This document shows positions 16,950 to 26,799 of a stretch of DNA of 64,000 nt, one piece after another. The stretch covers positions 1,612,001-1,676,000 of the forward strand of contig NZ_JAJAVE010000001.1 in NCBI RefSeq assembly GCF_020532675.1, read 5' to 3'. The DNA comes from Methylobacillus gramineus (GTDB lineage: Bacteria > Pseudomonadota > Gammaproteobacteria > Burkholderiales > Methylophilaceae). Each line of letters begins with the position of its first letter. Within the stretch, counting starts at the first letter, position 1. Below the pieces are notes generated by a model. The model did no database searches and was not told the origin of the DNA. It saw only the letters and a program-made list of their open reading frames with translations. The position numbers and the translations under genes are program-made.

Positions 16950-19370
16950 TCAGCGTAGACGCAGGGCATTGACAACTACAATAAGGGAGCTGATGGACAT
17001 GCCAATGGCTGCCATCCAGGGCGCAATCAGTCCAGTCGCAGCGAAAGGCAGGGCCACCACGTTATAAACCAGAGCCCAGGCAAAATTTTGCCTCACCACA
17101 CTCACGGTGAACCGGCTGGTATGAATAGCATGATCTATTTCCAGCAGGTTTTCATTCAAGAGTACGATATCTCCAGAAGCGCGCGCCATTTGCGTACCAT
17201 TGCCCATGGCAATCGATACCTGCGCACCTGCCAGCACCGGAGCATCATTGATGCCATCACCCACCATGACAATTACATCACCTCGCTGCTGTAGCTCACG
17301 CAAGGCCTGTAACTTTCCATCGGGAGATAATCCGGCCTGCCAGTCATGAATGCCGGCCAGCTCAGCAAAATGCTGCACTGCGGATGCTGTATCACCGCTG
17401 AGAATCGCCACCTGAATATTGCGTGCGGCCAACTTCTGCACCAACTCCGGCACTCCGGGCCGGGCTGCATCAGTCAATATAAAGGCAGCAAGAATATGGT
17501 GCATATCACTCAACCACACAACTGTTGCGCCAGCAGGAAGGGATTCAGGCAATGAATACTGCATAGCCACTGCCTGATTCAGGCTGGCATTCCCAACCCA
17601 ATACCGTACATGATTAATCTCGCCACTCATGCCTTTACCTGGCGTATTCACCACAGCGGTGACCGGCAATAAGGCTTGACCTGACAGTGCGGCACTAAAA
17701 CTCCGTGCCAAAGGATGCTCCGACGCCTGTTCCAGGCTGGCTGCCACCAGCAGGGCTTGTTCAACAGACCATTCAGCATGCACTATGGTTTGCATGATCA
17801 CGGGATGGCCCACGGTCAGGGTGCCTGTTTTATCAAACACCACCCGGGTGACCTGCGCCAGGCTTTCCAGTGCATGGCCACGTGTCATCAGCACACCACG
17901 CCTGACTAAATGAGACCCTGCTGCCGCGAATGCCGCGGGCGCTGCCAGCGATAAGGCACACGGGCAACTCACGACCAGCACAGCCAGCACAATTTCAAAA
18001 CAACGCTCGGGTGCAATCATCCACCAAGCAATCCCGATCACCAGCACAGCAAGCAACAAGATGGAGGTAAAGTAAACCGCCACATGGTCTGCTACCCTTG
18101 CCAGCCTTGGCTTTTCTGCCTGCGCGCGGTCAAGCAGGCGGGCAATACCGGCAATCACTGTCTGCTCCCCCAGTCCCGACACTTTGATAATGAGAGGACT
18201 TTCGTAATTAATACTACCCGCATAGACATAGCTTCCTATGCCTTTCGCTACAGGGCGACTTTCGCCCGTCAACAATGCCTCGTCCGCGCTGCTTTCACCG
18301 TCCACGACCACCCCATCAGCGGCTATCGTTTCACCGGGTTTGACCAGCAACTGGTCTCCCATATTGATTTCCTGCAACGTCACCAACTGGCCTTGCAGAT
18401 CAGCATCAAGACGGGTGGCCATCAAGGGAATCAACTTGTGCAGGTTTTCGGCAGCCTCCACTGATTTTTCACGTGCATTCCGTTCAAGATAGCGGGTAGA
18501 AAGCAGGAAGAAGATGAGCATGGTCAGGGTATCAAAATAGACTATGCCATGTCCTTGCAGCGTTACCCAGACACTGCCAATAAACCCGGTAAGCAGACCG
18601 AGCGTAATCGGTACATCCATCCCTATGCGCATATTGACGATGCCCCGCCAAGCAGCCTGATAAAAAGGCCAGGCGGAATAGGTCATGGCAGGCAAGGTCA
18701 TCACCAGGCTGAACCAGCGAAGCAATTGTTCCGTTGCAGGCTCCAGACCCTGTGCGGGACCCGCATAAAATGCAACAGCGATCATCATGACCTGGGCCGC
18801 CGATAGCCCGGCAATCGCCAGACGACGGAAGTCCAAACGGCGTTGCTGTTCACGCACAGCCTCCTGCTGTTGCGCGCTAAAAGGATGAGCGTGATAACCA
18901 AGCTTGCGTATTTCGGCCAATATCTGACTCAGCTTGATGTGGGCATCATCCCAGCTGATACGGGCCCGGTGCGATGCGTAGTTGATAGTGACGGCCTGCA
19001 CACCGGCAAGTTGCTGCAAATGGCGTTCATTGAGCCAGATGCAGGCCGCGCAGGTAATCCCTTCCAGGATCAGCGATGCTTCACGTAAATTGCCGTGTTC
19101 ATTGCTGACAAAACTCTTCTGGATGTCTGGATGGTCATATAGGACGAGCTGACGCAACTCATCCGGCACCAACTCCTCTGCGGTGTTGGGCAACTCCGTC
19201 CGGTGCTGGTAATAATCCTCCAGGCCATTGGCGACAATGGCTTCCGCCACCGCCTGGCATCCGTGGCAACACATGCTGCGAGGATGGCCCAGGATGCTGA
19301 CACGGAAATGGCTTGCCGCCGGAACTGGCAAGCCACAGTGGTAGCAGGAAGGTGAATCAGCGGCCGTCAT
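16950..19370 (-). CDS. ccoI: CcoI/FixI copper-translocating P-type ATPase for cbb3 assembly
   Basis: 806 residues. The N-terminus has a cysteine-rich metal-binding segment (CYHCGLP ... CCHGCQAV) followed by a heavy-metal-associated domain with CAAC. Eight membrane segments are expected. The transport motif CPC (VVSCPCALSLAAP), phosphorylation motif DKTGTL, and the hinge GDGINDAP are all present. In the CcoI/FixI family this pump supplies copper for the CuB centre of CcoN. It is the last gene of the cluster, 7 bp after the fixH-like gene, consistent with the ccoGHIS assembly operon; I see no ccoS frame. Confidence 0.95.
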   Translation of the reverse strand: MTAADSPSCYHCGLPVPAASHFRVSILGHPRSMCCHGCQAVAEAIVANGLEDYYQHRTELPNTAEELVPDELRQLVLYDHPDIQKSFVSNEHGNLREASLILEGITCAACIWLNERHLQQLAGVQAVTINYASHRARISWDDAHIKLSQILAEIRKLGYHAHPFSAQQQEAVREQQRRLDFRRLAIAGLSAAQVMMIAVAFYAGPAQGLEPATEQLLRWFSLVMTLPAMTYSAWPFYQAAWRGIVNMRIGMDVPITLGLLTGFIGSVWVTLQGHGIVYFDTLTMLIFFLLSTRYLERNAREKSVEAAENLHKLIPLMATRLDADLQGQLVTLQEINMGDQLLVKPGETIAADGVVVDGESSADEALLTGESRPVAKGIGSYVYAGSINYESPLIIKVSGLGEQTVIAGIARLLDRAQAEKPRLARVADHVAVYFTSILLLAVLVIGIAWWMIAPERCFEIVLAVLVVSCPCALSLAAPAAFAAAGSHLVRRGVLMTRGHALESLAQVTRVVFDKTGTLTVGHPVIMQTIVHAEWSVEQALLVAASLEQASEHPLARSFSAALSGQALLPVTAVVNTPGKGMSGEINHVRYWVGNASLNQAVAMQYSLPESLPAGATVVWLSDMHHILAAFILTDAARPGVPELVQKLAARNIQVAILSGDTASAVQHFAELAGIHDWQAGLSPDGKLQALRELQQRGDVIVMVGDGINDAPVLAGAQVSIAMGNGTQMARASGDIVLLNENLLEIDHAIHTSRFTVSVVRQNFAWALVYNVVALPFAATGLIAPWMAAIGMSISSLIVVVNALRLR

Positions 19371-19377
19371 TGCGGCC

Positions 19378-20175
19378 TTATTCGTCGCCTATAAACAGCG
19401 ACTGTTGCTTACGGTAGCGTTGATCACCTTGCTTCACCAGGACTTCAACAACCCAACGGCCTGAGTCTGGCAACGTTACCTGACTAACATATTCACCAGG
19501 GTCTTGCTCAACGGCTTCGTAAACTTTGTCATCGCGGCTATTGGCCATGCGCCAGAAATTCAACTGCACGGCGGCACCCGTGATTGCATGACCATCACTC
19601 TCTTGTAGATGCGCCGTAATTGACTGCTCATGGTCAGGCTGCAATACATCCAGCCCGCGCAGGCTTAGCTTCCAGCCCAGCTCCTGCTGCTGCTCCAGTT
19701 GCTGTAAATGCGGCTGATAGCTCTTATTACGATCATGTGGCATGACACCGGGAAACCCGGTATGGACACGCTGGTTTTCAGGATGTGGCAGGAATAGCGA
19801 GGTCAACCCCTGTGGCAGGCCGCGACCCGCAATTGACAACAATGCCGCATTGGAAATCACTAAACAAATGAAAAAGGCAATAATCAGCTTGGGAGCCCAA
19901 TGCATGGATTGCTGTTTTTGCTGCATACCGCCGAACACGCCCAGCAGCCCGGCATTGGCAAGATACACTGCGAAATGGATCGCCATCACATCGCCGCCAG
20001 CCCAATGCTGAGTGCAATAGACAATATAAGAAACAAAGGGTAGAGCCCCGCTCAACACCGCTGCCCAGAAATTGGATAAGCCCAGGCGACGAATGATAAA
20101 GAACAGGGCAATGGCAAACAGCAGGCCACCAAATAAGGTTTCTGCAATACTTAAGATAGGAATAAAGCTCAACAT
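19378..20175 (-). CDS. FixH/CcoH-family assembly protein with extended N-terminal membrane region
   Basis: 265 residues, longer than a typical CcoH/FixH (about 150-170). The first ~125 residues hold three to four hydrophobic segments not found in the minimal protein (ETLFGGLLFAIALFFIIRR, FWAAVLSGALPFVSYIVY, APKLIIAFFICLVISNAALL). The C-terminal ~125 residues are a FixH-like periplasmic beta-domain (HLQESDGHAITGAAVQLNFWR ... GRWVVEVLVKQG). CcoH associates with CcoN and CcoP and is required for stable assembly. It lies between ccoG (4 bp) and ccoI (7 bp). The FixH assignment rests on the C-terminal domain and position. Confidence 0.82.
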   Translation of the reverse strand: MLSFIPILSIAETLFGGLLFAIALFFIIRRLGLSNFWAAVLSGALPFVSYIVYCTQHWAGGDVMAIHFAVYLANAGLLGVFGGMQQKQQSMHWAPKLIIAFFICLVISNAALLSIAGRGLPQGLTSLFLPHPENQRVHTGFPGVMPHDRNKSYQPHLQQLEQQQELGWKLSLRGLDVLQPDHEQSITAHLQESDGHAITGAAVQLNFWRMANSRDDKVYEAVEQDPGEYVSQVTLPDSGRWVVEVLVKQGDQRYRKQQSLFIGDE

Positions 20176-20179
20176 GTCA

Positions 20180-21619
20180 TTAATGGCTATGGAAATTGGT
20201 TTTAACTACAACAGGCTCAGCCTCTGCAATCGTAGGAATCACAATAAATGAAAAGTGCTTGGTGGCTTTGGCCTGCTCACTGCTCAAGTCCACCTTGGCA
20301 TTCAGGCTCAGCGTCTTGCCTGCCCGTACCCGAATCTCAGGAATATTCCCCATATCCAATGCATTGGCCGGAATACCCTGCACCTTCAGGTAATAACGCT
20401 GCTCATGTTCGGTTTTATTGATGATGTTGATCTGATAGCGATTACGTACACTACCATCTGACAACATGACAAACAGCGGTTGACGCACTTGCTGCACATT
20501 CGCCTCAGTGTCACTGCGTGTACCAATGTTGTAGAACAGGATAGTAGAAGCCACCACCAGCGAAGCAGCATACCCCAGCACCTTGGGGCGCCTCCATTCC
20601 AGCCTGGGCCGATGCGGCACAGGGCTGGCGATGTTCTGTTCGGAATCATAACGAATCAATCCGCGTGGAGAGCCAACCGAATCCATGACATTATTACAGG
20701 CATCAATACACAAGCCACAGGAAATGCATTGATATTGCAGTCCGTCACGAATATCAATGCCCGTTGGGCATACTTGCACACAGAATCCGCAGTCTATACA
20801 GTCGCCATGCCCCTGCGCCTGGCGCTCCTCACGTATACGCAAGCCTTTGCCTGGCGCAATGCGGCCCGCAGTACCCTCTCCCCGACGAACATCATAAGCA
20901 ACCGCCAGCGTATCTTCTTCATACATGACGCCCTGGAATCGCGCATAAGGACACGCCAGGGTACAAATGTGTTCACGGGACAAACCGGCCGCTACATAGG
21001 TCGTAATGGTCAATACCACCACCGTGATATAGCCAGCCTCTGCCGCCTGCCCGGTAAACAGGTGGTAAACAAAATCCGGTGCATAAGTGAAATAAGCGGC
21101 GAAAGTGACCCCAGTCCAAAACGAGATCAATATCATCAAACTATGTGACACGCCCATTTTCAGGATTTTTTCTGCATTCCATGGCTGCTTGATCAAACGT
21201 AAACGCGCCGGACGTTCACCCTGCACCATGCGTTCAATCATGATGAACAGGTCAGTCCATAAAGTCTGGAAGCAGAAATAGCCACACCAGGCACGGCCTA
21301 TCAGCCCAGTAGTGAAGAACAGCAGAGCGGCGGCAATAAACAGCAGCATGGCCAGCCAGAAGATATCCTGGGGGTACACCACCAGGTTGAATATAAAGAA
21401 GCGACGTGACTCAAGGTCAAACAACAAGGCTTGGCTGGCAGCATTGCTGCGCTCCCACTGCATCCATGGCAAGAGGAAATACACCGAGTAGGCAATCACC
21501 ATGACAGCCGTCTTGAACGTGCGGAACTTGCCTTTAACCGAGCGGGTAACAATCGGGATTTGCCGATTGAGTAGCGGGGATGGCTTCTTTACAGGGCTTA
21601 CTGGACTGGTTGCTTCCAT
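20180..21619 (-). CDS. ccoG: CcoG/FixG/RdxA polyferredoxin, cbb3 assembly
   Basis: 479 residues from the ATG at 21619 (MEATSPVSPVKK); a TTG reading 15 codons longer is unlikely. It is an integral membrane protein with about five helices and two [4Fe-4S] ferredoxin motifs (CIDCGFCVQVCP and CISCGLCIDACN), plus a periplasmic C-terminal immunoglobulin-like domain (YQINIINKTEHEQRYYL). CcoG is known to reduce Cu(II) for delivery to the cbb3 copper centre. The gene lies 98 bp after ccoP and is followed closely by the fixH-like gene and ccoI. Confidence 0.94.
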   Translation of the reverse strand: MEATSPVSPVKKPSPLLNRQIPIVTRSVKGKFRTFKTAVMVIAYSVYFLLPWMQWERSNAASQALLFDLESRRFFIFNLVVYPQDIFWLAMLLFIAAALLFFTTGLIGRAWCGYFCFQTLWTDLFIMIERMVQGERPARLRLIKQPWNAEKILKMGVSHSLMILISFWTGVTFAAYFTYAPDFVYHLFTGQAAEAGYITVVVLTITTYVAAGLSREHICTLACPYARFQGVMYEEDTLAVAYDVRRGEGTAGRIAPGKGLRIREERQAQGHGDCIDCGFCVQVCPTGIDIRDGLQYQCISCGLCIDACNNVMDSVGSPRGLIRYDSEQNIASPVPHRPRLEWRRPKVLGYAASLVVASTILFYNIGTRSDTEANVQQVRQPLFVMLSDGSVRNRYQINIINKTEHEQRYYLKVQGIPANALDMGNIPEIRVRAGKTLSLNAKVDLSSEQAKATKHFSFIVIPTIAEAEPVVVKTNFHSH

Positions 21620-21717
21620 AAATCTCGAATCACCACCCTTGTTGAATGTAGCGGTTACGGCCAAAGTAATAAAGGCCCACGCGACAACGTGAGCCTTTAT
21701 CGATCACCATACTCGTA

Positions 21718-22662
21718 TTACTTACCACCGCCCAGACTGTCGTGTACATAGACAGTCAACAACTTGATTTGTTCTGGCTTGAGACGACCACCCCAGGCAG
21801 GCATCACACCACGATCAAGACCGCCAGTGATCACCCTCTTTACCTCAGCGAGCTTGCTTTCCTGAGTAGACTTAGCAGGCACATCGGCCCACAACCAGAT
21901 TTTATCTGTCAGATTCGCGGAACCCATCTGCGTATTGCCCTTGGCATCAGCGCCATGGCAGTAATAGCATCCAGCATCTTCGCTCTTGAACAATTGTGCA
22001 CCAGCGGTTGCAAAGGCATTATCGTGCGGCTCACCCGACAGGCTCAGTACATAATTTGCCAGTTGCGTAATCTGCTGCTCGTTCAGCACTTCCTTGAAAG
22101 CAGGCATAAAGCCTTTACGCCCATGCACAATGGTTTGCTGGATTTCATCATGGGTACCACCAAACTGCCAGTGATCGTCAGTCAGGTTAGGGGAAAAACC
22201 GATCTTGCCCTGACCGCCAGCTTGGTGACAAGGTGCGCAGTTGTCAGAGAACAGGGTTTTACCCGCAGAGTTAACAAACTGCATCAACTCGGCATCCTTG
22301 GACACATCCTCGAACGACATCGCAGCCACTTTATCAAACCACTGCTTTTGCACCCCTTCCATCTCGTTCATTTCATGCATGAACTTGGAACGCATATTCC
22401 AGTGGGTGGTTTTCTCTACCTCTTTGCCATCCACCGTCGTCGCTTTATAGGTAATGGTGTGCAAGCCGGGAATGCCCTTGGTGAACTTGTCACCAATTGG
22501 CCATGCCGGATAGAACAACCAATACACCACAGTAAAGATAAACGTAATGTAAAAGCCCCATATCCACCAGGTAGGAAGCGGATTGGTATATTCCTCAATC
22601 CCATCCCAGTTATGCCCCGTGGTCTTTGGTGTTGCTGTAGTCGTAGTCTTATCCTGACTCAT
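21718..22662 (-). CDS. ccoP: cbb3-type cytochrome c oxidase, dihaem subunit CcoP
   Basis: 314 residues. An N-terminal membrane anchor (WWIWGFYITFIFTVVYWLFY) follows the conserved WDGIEEYTNPLP segment. Two class I cytochrome c domains follow, with haem motifs CAPCH and CYYCH, and methionine ligand regions (GFMPAFKEVL, GVMPAWGG). CcoP passes electrons from soluble cytochromes to CcoO and the CcoN active site, on the periplasmic face. It is the last structural gene, 14 bp after ccoQ. Confidence 0.97.
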   Translation of the reverse strand: MSQDKTTTTATPKTTGHNWDGIEEYTNPLPTWWIWGFYITFIFTVVYWLFYPAWPIGDKFTKGIPGLHTITYKATTVDGKEVEKTTHWNMRSKFMHEMNEMEGVQKQWFDKVAAMSFEDVSKDAELMQFVNSAGKTLFSDNCAPCHQAGGQGKIGFSPNLTDDHWQFGGTHDEIQQTIVHGRKGFMPAFKEVLNEQQITQLANYVLSLSGEPHDNAFATAGAQLFKSEDAGCYYCHGADAKGNTQMGSANLTDKIWLWADVPAKSTQESKLAEVKRVITGGLDRGVMPAWGGRLKPEQIKLLTVYVHDSLGGGK

Positions 22663-22676
22663 GTGCTTCTTCCTAA

Positions 22677-22844
22677 CTAAATTTCGTCGTCTTGCAGCGG
22701 GATGTTTTTATGACTTTCAAGTCTCTCGCCACGCTTCTTGCTTCCGAAGACATAGAACAGAATGCCGCAGAAAACGATGAAAAAAATCGCCAACGACAAA
22801 GGCTTGGTATTTTCAAATCGCGTAAACCAGAGCAGCCATTCCAT
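22677..22844 (-). CDS. ccoQ: CcoQ, small cbb3 oxidase subunit
   Basis: 55 residues starting MEWLLWFTRFENTKPL. One membrane helix (LAIFFIVFCGILFYVFG) is followed by a charged cytoplasmic tail (SKKRGERLESHK) ending QDDEI. It fits exactly between ccoO (11 bp) and ccoP (14 bp), the canonical position of ccoQ, which stabilises the complex. The ATG at 22844 is used; another ATG five bases upstream is out of frame. Confidence 0.92.
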   Translation of the reverse strand: MEWLLWFTRFENTKPLSLAIFFIVFCGILFYVFGSKKRGERLESHKNIPLQDDEI

Positions 22845-22855
22845 CGCATTGCCTC

Positions 22856-23590
22856 TTAACGGAATTTGACGAAATAATCGTCATCATATTTCTTGAAATC
22901 AACCATAGTGCCCAGCACCTGCAAATAGGCAACCAACGCATCCAGCTCGGTAATATTGCTTGGATCGGTATCGTAGTTACCCAACTTGGCCTGAGCTACC
23001 AGGTTTTTCTCTGCATCAGGAATATGCAGCGTTTTCGCAACATCCTCACCAAAATCCTTCACGTTACGCTCGTACTCTGCCTGACTGTTGGAGTAAGGCA
23101 CACCAGCAACACGCAATGCCTTCAGGCGCAATGTTATATCCGAGTAGTCCAGGTCGTTTTTAGCCAGCCAGGGATAATTAGGCATGACAGACTGAGGCAC
23201 CAGTGAACGTGGCGCGATCAAATGCTGGGTGTGCCAGTCATTGGAATACTTGCCGCCCACACGTGCCAAATCAGGACCTGTACGCTTTGAGCCCCACTGG
23301 AACGGATGGTCATACTTGGATTCAGCCGCCAGTGAGTAATGCCCATAACGCAATGCTTCGTCGCGGAACGGACGTATCATTTGTGAATGGCACAGATAGC
23401 AGCCTTCACGGGTATAGATATCACGACCACGCTGCTCAAGAGGGGTGTAAGGACGCACGCCATCCACCTTCTCAATTGTTTCCTTGATGAAGAACAGCGG
23501 GATGATTTCAACCATACCCCCAGCACTGATGGCCAGCATTGTGAATATCAGCAATATGCCGAGGTTACGCTCAATTTTGTCATGCTTCAT
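22856..23590 (-). CDS. ccoO: cbb3-type cytochrome c oxidase, monohaem subunit CcoO
   Basis: 244 residues. One N-terminal membrane helix (LGILLIFTMLAISAGGMVEIIP) is followed by a periplasmic cytochrome c domain with haem motif CYLCH and the family block SQMIRPFRDEALRYGHYS. The motif KRTGPDLARVGGKYSNDWH and the methionine ligand region (SVMPNYPWL) also match CcoO. It is the electron entry point to the catalytic subunit. It starts 41 bp after ccoN ends. Confidence 0.97.
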   Translation of the reverse strand: MKHDKIERNLGILLIFTMLAISAGGMVEIIPLFFIKETIEKVDGVRPYTPLEQRGRDIYTREGCYLCHSQMIRPFRDEALRYGHYSLAAESKYDHPFQWGSKRTGPDLARVGGKYSNDWHTQHLIAPRSLVPQSVMPNYPWLAKNDLDYSDITLRLKALRVAGVPYSNSQAEYERNVKDFGEDVAKTLHIPDAEKNLVAQAKLGNYDTDPSNITELDALVAYLQVLGTMVDFKKYDDDYFVKFR

Positions 23591-23631
23591 GAATAACTCC
23601 AGTACCTTGTCTCTTTACAATCAAGCGCCTA

Positions 23632-25089
23632 TCAGGCTGTTGCCACGTTCAGGCCAGCATGAGCTTCTGTGCTGCCCTGACGGATAGTCTTATACATGTT
23701 GTAGCACATGATGATCATGCCAGTCAGGAAGAATGCCCCACCCAACGCACGCATGACATAGAACGGATGCGCTGCAGCAACAGACTCAACGAAAGAGTAC
23801 TGCAAGTTACCGAAGTCATCGAAAGCACGCCACATCAACCCTTGCATAATGCCGGAAATCCACATCGCCACGATGTACAGCAATACACCGGTTGTCGCCA
23901 ACCAGAAGTGCACATTGATCAGGCGCAGGCTATACATCTCAGTATTCCAGATACGCGGCACCATGTGATACATACTGCCAAAGGTAATCATGGCCACCCA
24001 GCCCAGAGCGCCTGAGTGCACATGGCCCACAGTCCAGTCTGTGTAATGGGAAAGTGCATTCACATCCTTCAGTGACATCATCGGGCCTTCAAAGGTAGAC
24101 ATACCATAGAAGGAAAGCGCCACAATAAGGAAGCGGATCACTGGATCTGTACGCAACTTGTCCCAGGCGCCTGACAGCGTCATGATACCGTTGATCATAC
24201 CGCCCCAGGAAGGCAGCAACAGCATGATGGAGAATGTGGCCGCCAGTGTACCGGTCCAGTCAGGCAATGCAGTCCAGTGCAGGTGATGCGCACCAGCCCA
24301 CATGTACAGGAAAATAATGGCCCAGAAATGCAGGATGGAAAGACGGTAGGAATATACCGGACGACCTGCCTGCTTGGGCACAAAGTAATACATCATGCCC
24401 AGGAATGCTGCTGTCAGGAAGAAACCTACGGCATTATGCCCATACCACCACTGCGTCATCGCATCCTGGGTGCCGGAGAACAGGCTATAGGATTCTAGCG
24501 AGAACAGCTTCACGGGCACTTGCAGGTTGTTAAAGATATGCAATAGAGCCGTTGCCAAAATGAATGCCAGGTAAAACCAGTTGGCTACATAAATGTGAGG
24601 CTGTTTACGCTTCATCAGGGTACCAACGAAGATACCCAGGTAAGCGACCCATACCACCAGAATAAGCAAGTCTATCGGCCATACCATCTCGGCATACTCA
24701 CGTGCCTGGGTATAACCAAACATATAGCCCAGTGCAGATAGCGCTACCGCCGTTTGCCAGCCCCAGAACGTGAAGTTAGCAAGTCGCTCACCGCCGAACA
24801 AACGCGCCTGACAGGTGCGCTGCACAACGTAATATGAGGTAGCAAACAACGCACTGCCGCCAAAACCGAATATCACACCACTGGTGTGTACCGGGCGCAA
24901 ACGACCAAAAGTAATGTACGCACTATCAAAATTCAGGAATGGAAATGCCAGTTCAGAAGCGATATACACGCCTACGAACATACCAATCGCACCCCAGACC
25001 AACGTCATGATGGCAAACTTGCGGACAATATCGTAATTATATTGCTCACTAGTACCAACACCAGCAGTCGTCACGCTTGCCGTTGCCAT
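23632..25089 (-). CDS. ccoN: cbb3-type cytochrome c oxidase, catalytic subunit CcoN
   Basis: 485 residues from the ATG at 25089 ([10 protein letters not shown]), preceded by GAGGAGA; a reading six codons longer lacks support. It has twelve membrane helices of the haem-copper oxidase fold, with histidine ligands in [35 protein letters not shown] and [12 protein letters not shown]. It reduces O2 to water at a haem b3-CuB centre with high oxygen affinity. It heads the ccoNOQP set. I could not find a clear FNR/ANR half-site pair in the 80 bp before it; sco1 and ompW lie upstream in the same direction and might share the transcript. Confidence 0.97.
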   Translation of the reverse strand: MATASVTTAGVGTSEQYNYDIVRKFAIMTLVWGAIGMFVGVYIASELAFPFLNFDSAYITFGRLRPVHTSGVIFGFGGSALFATSYYVVQRTCQARLFGGERLANFTFWGWQTAVALSALGYMFGYTQAREYAEMVWPIDLLILVVWVAYLGIFVGTLMKRKQPHIYVANWFYLAFILATALLHIFNNLQVPVKLFSLESYSLFSGTQDAMTQWWYGHNAVGFFLTAAFLGMMYYFVPKQAGRPVYSYRLSILHFWAIIFLYMWAGAHHLHWTALPDWTGTLAATFSIMLLLPSWGGMINGIMTLSGAWDKLRTDPVIRFLIVALSFYGMSTFEGPMMSLKDVNALSHYTDWTVGHVHSGALGWVAMITFGSMYHMVPRIWNTEMYSLRLINVHFWLATTGVLLYIVAMWISGIMQGLMWRAFDDFGNLQYSFVESVAAAHPFYVMRALGGAFFLTGMIIMCYNMYKTIRQGSTEAHAGLNVATA

Positions 25090-25169
25090 TACTATCTCCT
25101 CACACAAAAGCTATACTGGAAAAATCCCAAAATTATATTCCGTATCCAATCGCTTGGACAAGAAAAACC

Positions 25170-25745
25170 CTAAAAAAATTGGGTAATATCATGCGCCAGC
25201 TGTTCCGGCGACTGATCATGCTTCAGATACGCTCTGATTTTCCCATTACGGTCAAACAGATAGACACCTGCACTATGATCTACCGTATAGGCTCCACCAC
25301 CCTCTACGGCCTGTTTCGCATACATCACCCGATAATGACTGGCTGTACTTTTAAGTTGTGCCTCGGTGCCATAAAGGCCAATAAATCCCGGGTAAAACGA
25401 AGGTACATACTGTGCCAGCACCTGCTGCGTATCCCGTTCAGGATCCACTGTCACAAATAGCACCTGCACCTGCTCTGCCTGCTTGCCCAGCAACTTCATG
25501 GCATCCGCAAGCGCCAACATGGTGGTTGGACATACATCAGGACAATGCGTGTAGCCAAAAAATACAGCCACCAACTTGCCCTGAAAATCCTCCAGATGCC
25601 GCACCTTGCCAGTATGGTCTCTTAACTCAAATGCCCCTGAGATCTCAGTCCCTGTGACATCAGCCCCATACAATTGCATTTCCTGCTTGCCCTGCCCACA
25701 CCCTATTAACAACAAGGAGAGCAGGATAAAAATCGATGCGCGCAT
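25170..25745 (-). CDS. SCO1/SenC-family copper chaperone lipoprotein
   Basis: 191 residues from the ATG at 25745 (MRASIFILLSLLLIGCGQG), with AAAGAGG upstream. The lipobox LIGC predicts a lipoprotein. The thioredoxin-like SCO domain has the copper-binding CPDVC motif (GYTHCPDVCPTTM) and the distal histidine (YTVDHSAGVYLF). SCO proteins deliver copper to, or keep reduced, the cysteines of oxidase copper centres. The position 80 bp upstream of ccoN points to a role in cbb3 maturation. Confidence 0.92.
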   Translation of the reverse strand: MRASIFILLSLLLIGCGQGKQEMQLYGADVTGTEISGAFELRDHTGKVRHLEDFQGKLVAVFFGYTHCPDVCPTTMLALADAMKLLGKQAEQVQVLFVTVDPERDTQQVLAQYVPSFYPGFIGLYGTEAQLKSTASHYRVMYAKQAVEGGGAYTVDHSAGVYLFDRNGKIRAYLKHDQSPEQLAHDITQFF

Positions 25746-25844
25746 GCTTAAACCTCTTTTGACAGAATTGTCCAAACCGCCATTATCAGCCACGAGGACA
25801 ATCCAGCCAATCAATCCGGGAATCAAGTCTGGAAATCCACTCCC

Positions 25845-26507
25845 TTAAAAACGCTTGCCAAAACCAAACCCCACCACCCACGGATTGATATCAAGACTAT
25901 CTATCTTGGTACCATTCTTCAGTCTGACGTCAGTATCGATCCAAAGATACTTGATATCGGCATTGATCAACCAACCATCTGGCAGGTTGTAGTCAAACCC
26001 GGCCTGCAATGCAGGCCCCCAACTATTACGCTCAACCCGGATATCCTGATTCAGCTGGTCAGAATGCAGGCCATTATCCATGAAGCGGGTGTAATTCACG
26101 CCTGCCCCCACATATGGATCAAAAGTCTGGTCAGGCCTGAAATGCCACTGCGCAGTCAGTGTAGGAGGCAGCAGATTCACCGATCCCAAATCCTCATTCG
26201 CCACGCCATTAGCGCCCTTGATGCCGACGTTATGTCGCGTACCAAGTGCCAACACCAGCTCCAGGGCAATATTTTTAGTCACATAGTAGGAAATATCGAG
26301 CTCAGGAATGACCTTATCACTCACCTCAAGCTTGGCACCCGCCCCTGCCCCCAATAAACTATTGGTATAGTCACCCAACTTGCTGTCTTCATTCGGGCTC
26401 ACATTCACAGCGCGTGCTCGCACTACCCAATCCCCAGCTTCAGCAAATGCCAACCCAGGCACCATCAAAGCACTTACCAATAACATAGTATTTCTGATTT
26501 GCATCAT
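25845..26507 (-). CDS. OmpW-family outer membrane protein
   Basis: 220 residues with a signal peptide (MMQIRNTMLLVSALMVPGLA, cleaved near AFAEA) and an eight-stranded barrel. Family blocks include GDWVVRARAVNVSPNEDS, PELDISYYVTKNIALEL and the end GFGFGKRF, with a terminal aromatic residue for BAM recognition. OmpW proteins admit small hydrophobic molecules. In several proteobacteria OmpW is induced by low oxygen, which would suit its place upstream of sco1-ccoN. Either of two adjacent ATG codons may be the start. Confidence 0.88.
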   Translation of the reverse strand: MMQIRNTMLLVSALMVPGLAFAEAGDWVVRARAVNVSPNEDSKLGDYTNSLLGAGAGAKLEVSDKVIPELDISYYVTKNIALELVLALGTRHNVGIKGANGVANEDLGSVNLLPPTLTAQWHFRPDQTFDPYVGAGVNYTRFMDNGLHSDQLNQDIRVERNSWGPALQAGFDYNLPDGWLINADIKYLWIDTDVRLKNGTKIDSLDINPWVVGFGFGKRF

Positions 26508-26799
26508 ACGCTCACTTTACCTATTAACCATAAAAAACTTATGGGTTTAATTCTACCCCCATTACCCATATTTTAAAAGTGGTTAATATCCCACTACGGC
26601 ACTCAACTATTAGCACCCTTACTAAAACCCATTATTTTACAAAGTTATAAGCCTCGCCATCTTCTACAACACAGGTAAATCTTCCATAGCCAACACTTTA
26701 TTAATATTCCCTCGGTATATTTGGCAGCGCCAGCTATCCAAGCACAAGGCCTTCCGTTTACAATTAGTCTTTTAGCTTGCATAGGTATGGAGAAACAAG

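Noticed and set aside
21742-22680. Plus-strand open frame of 312 codons opposite ccoP
   Set aside because: It is the antisense of a clearly coding ccoP/ccoQ region and resembles no protein family.
25090-25169. FNR/ANR site before ccoN
   Set aside because: TCCAA-TCGC-TTGGA at 25145-25158 is an inverted repeat but does not match TTGAT-N4-ATCAA, so I did not call an oxygen-responsive site.
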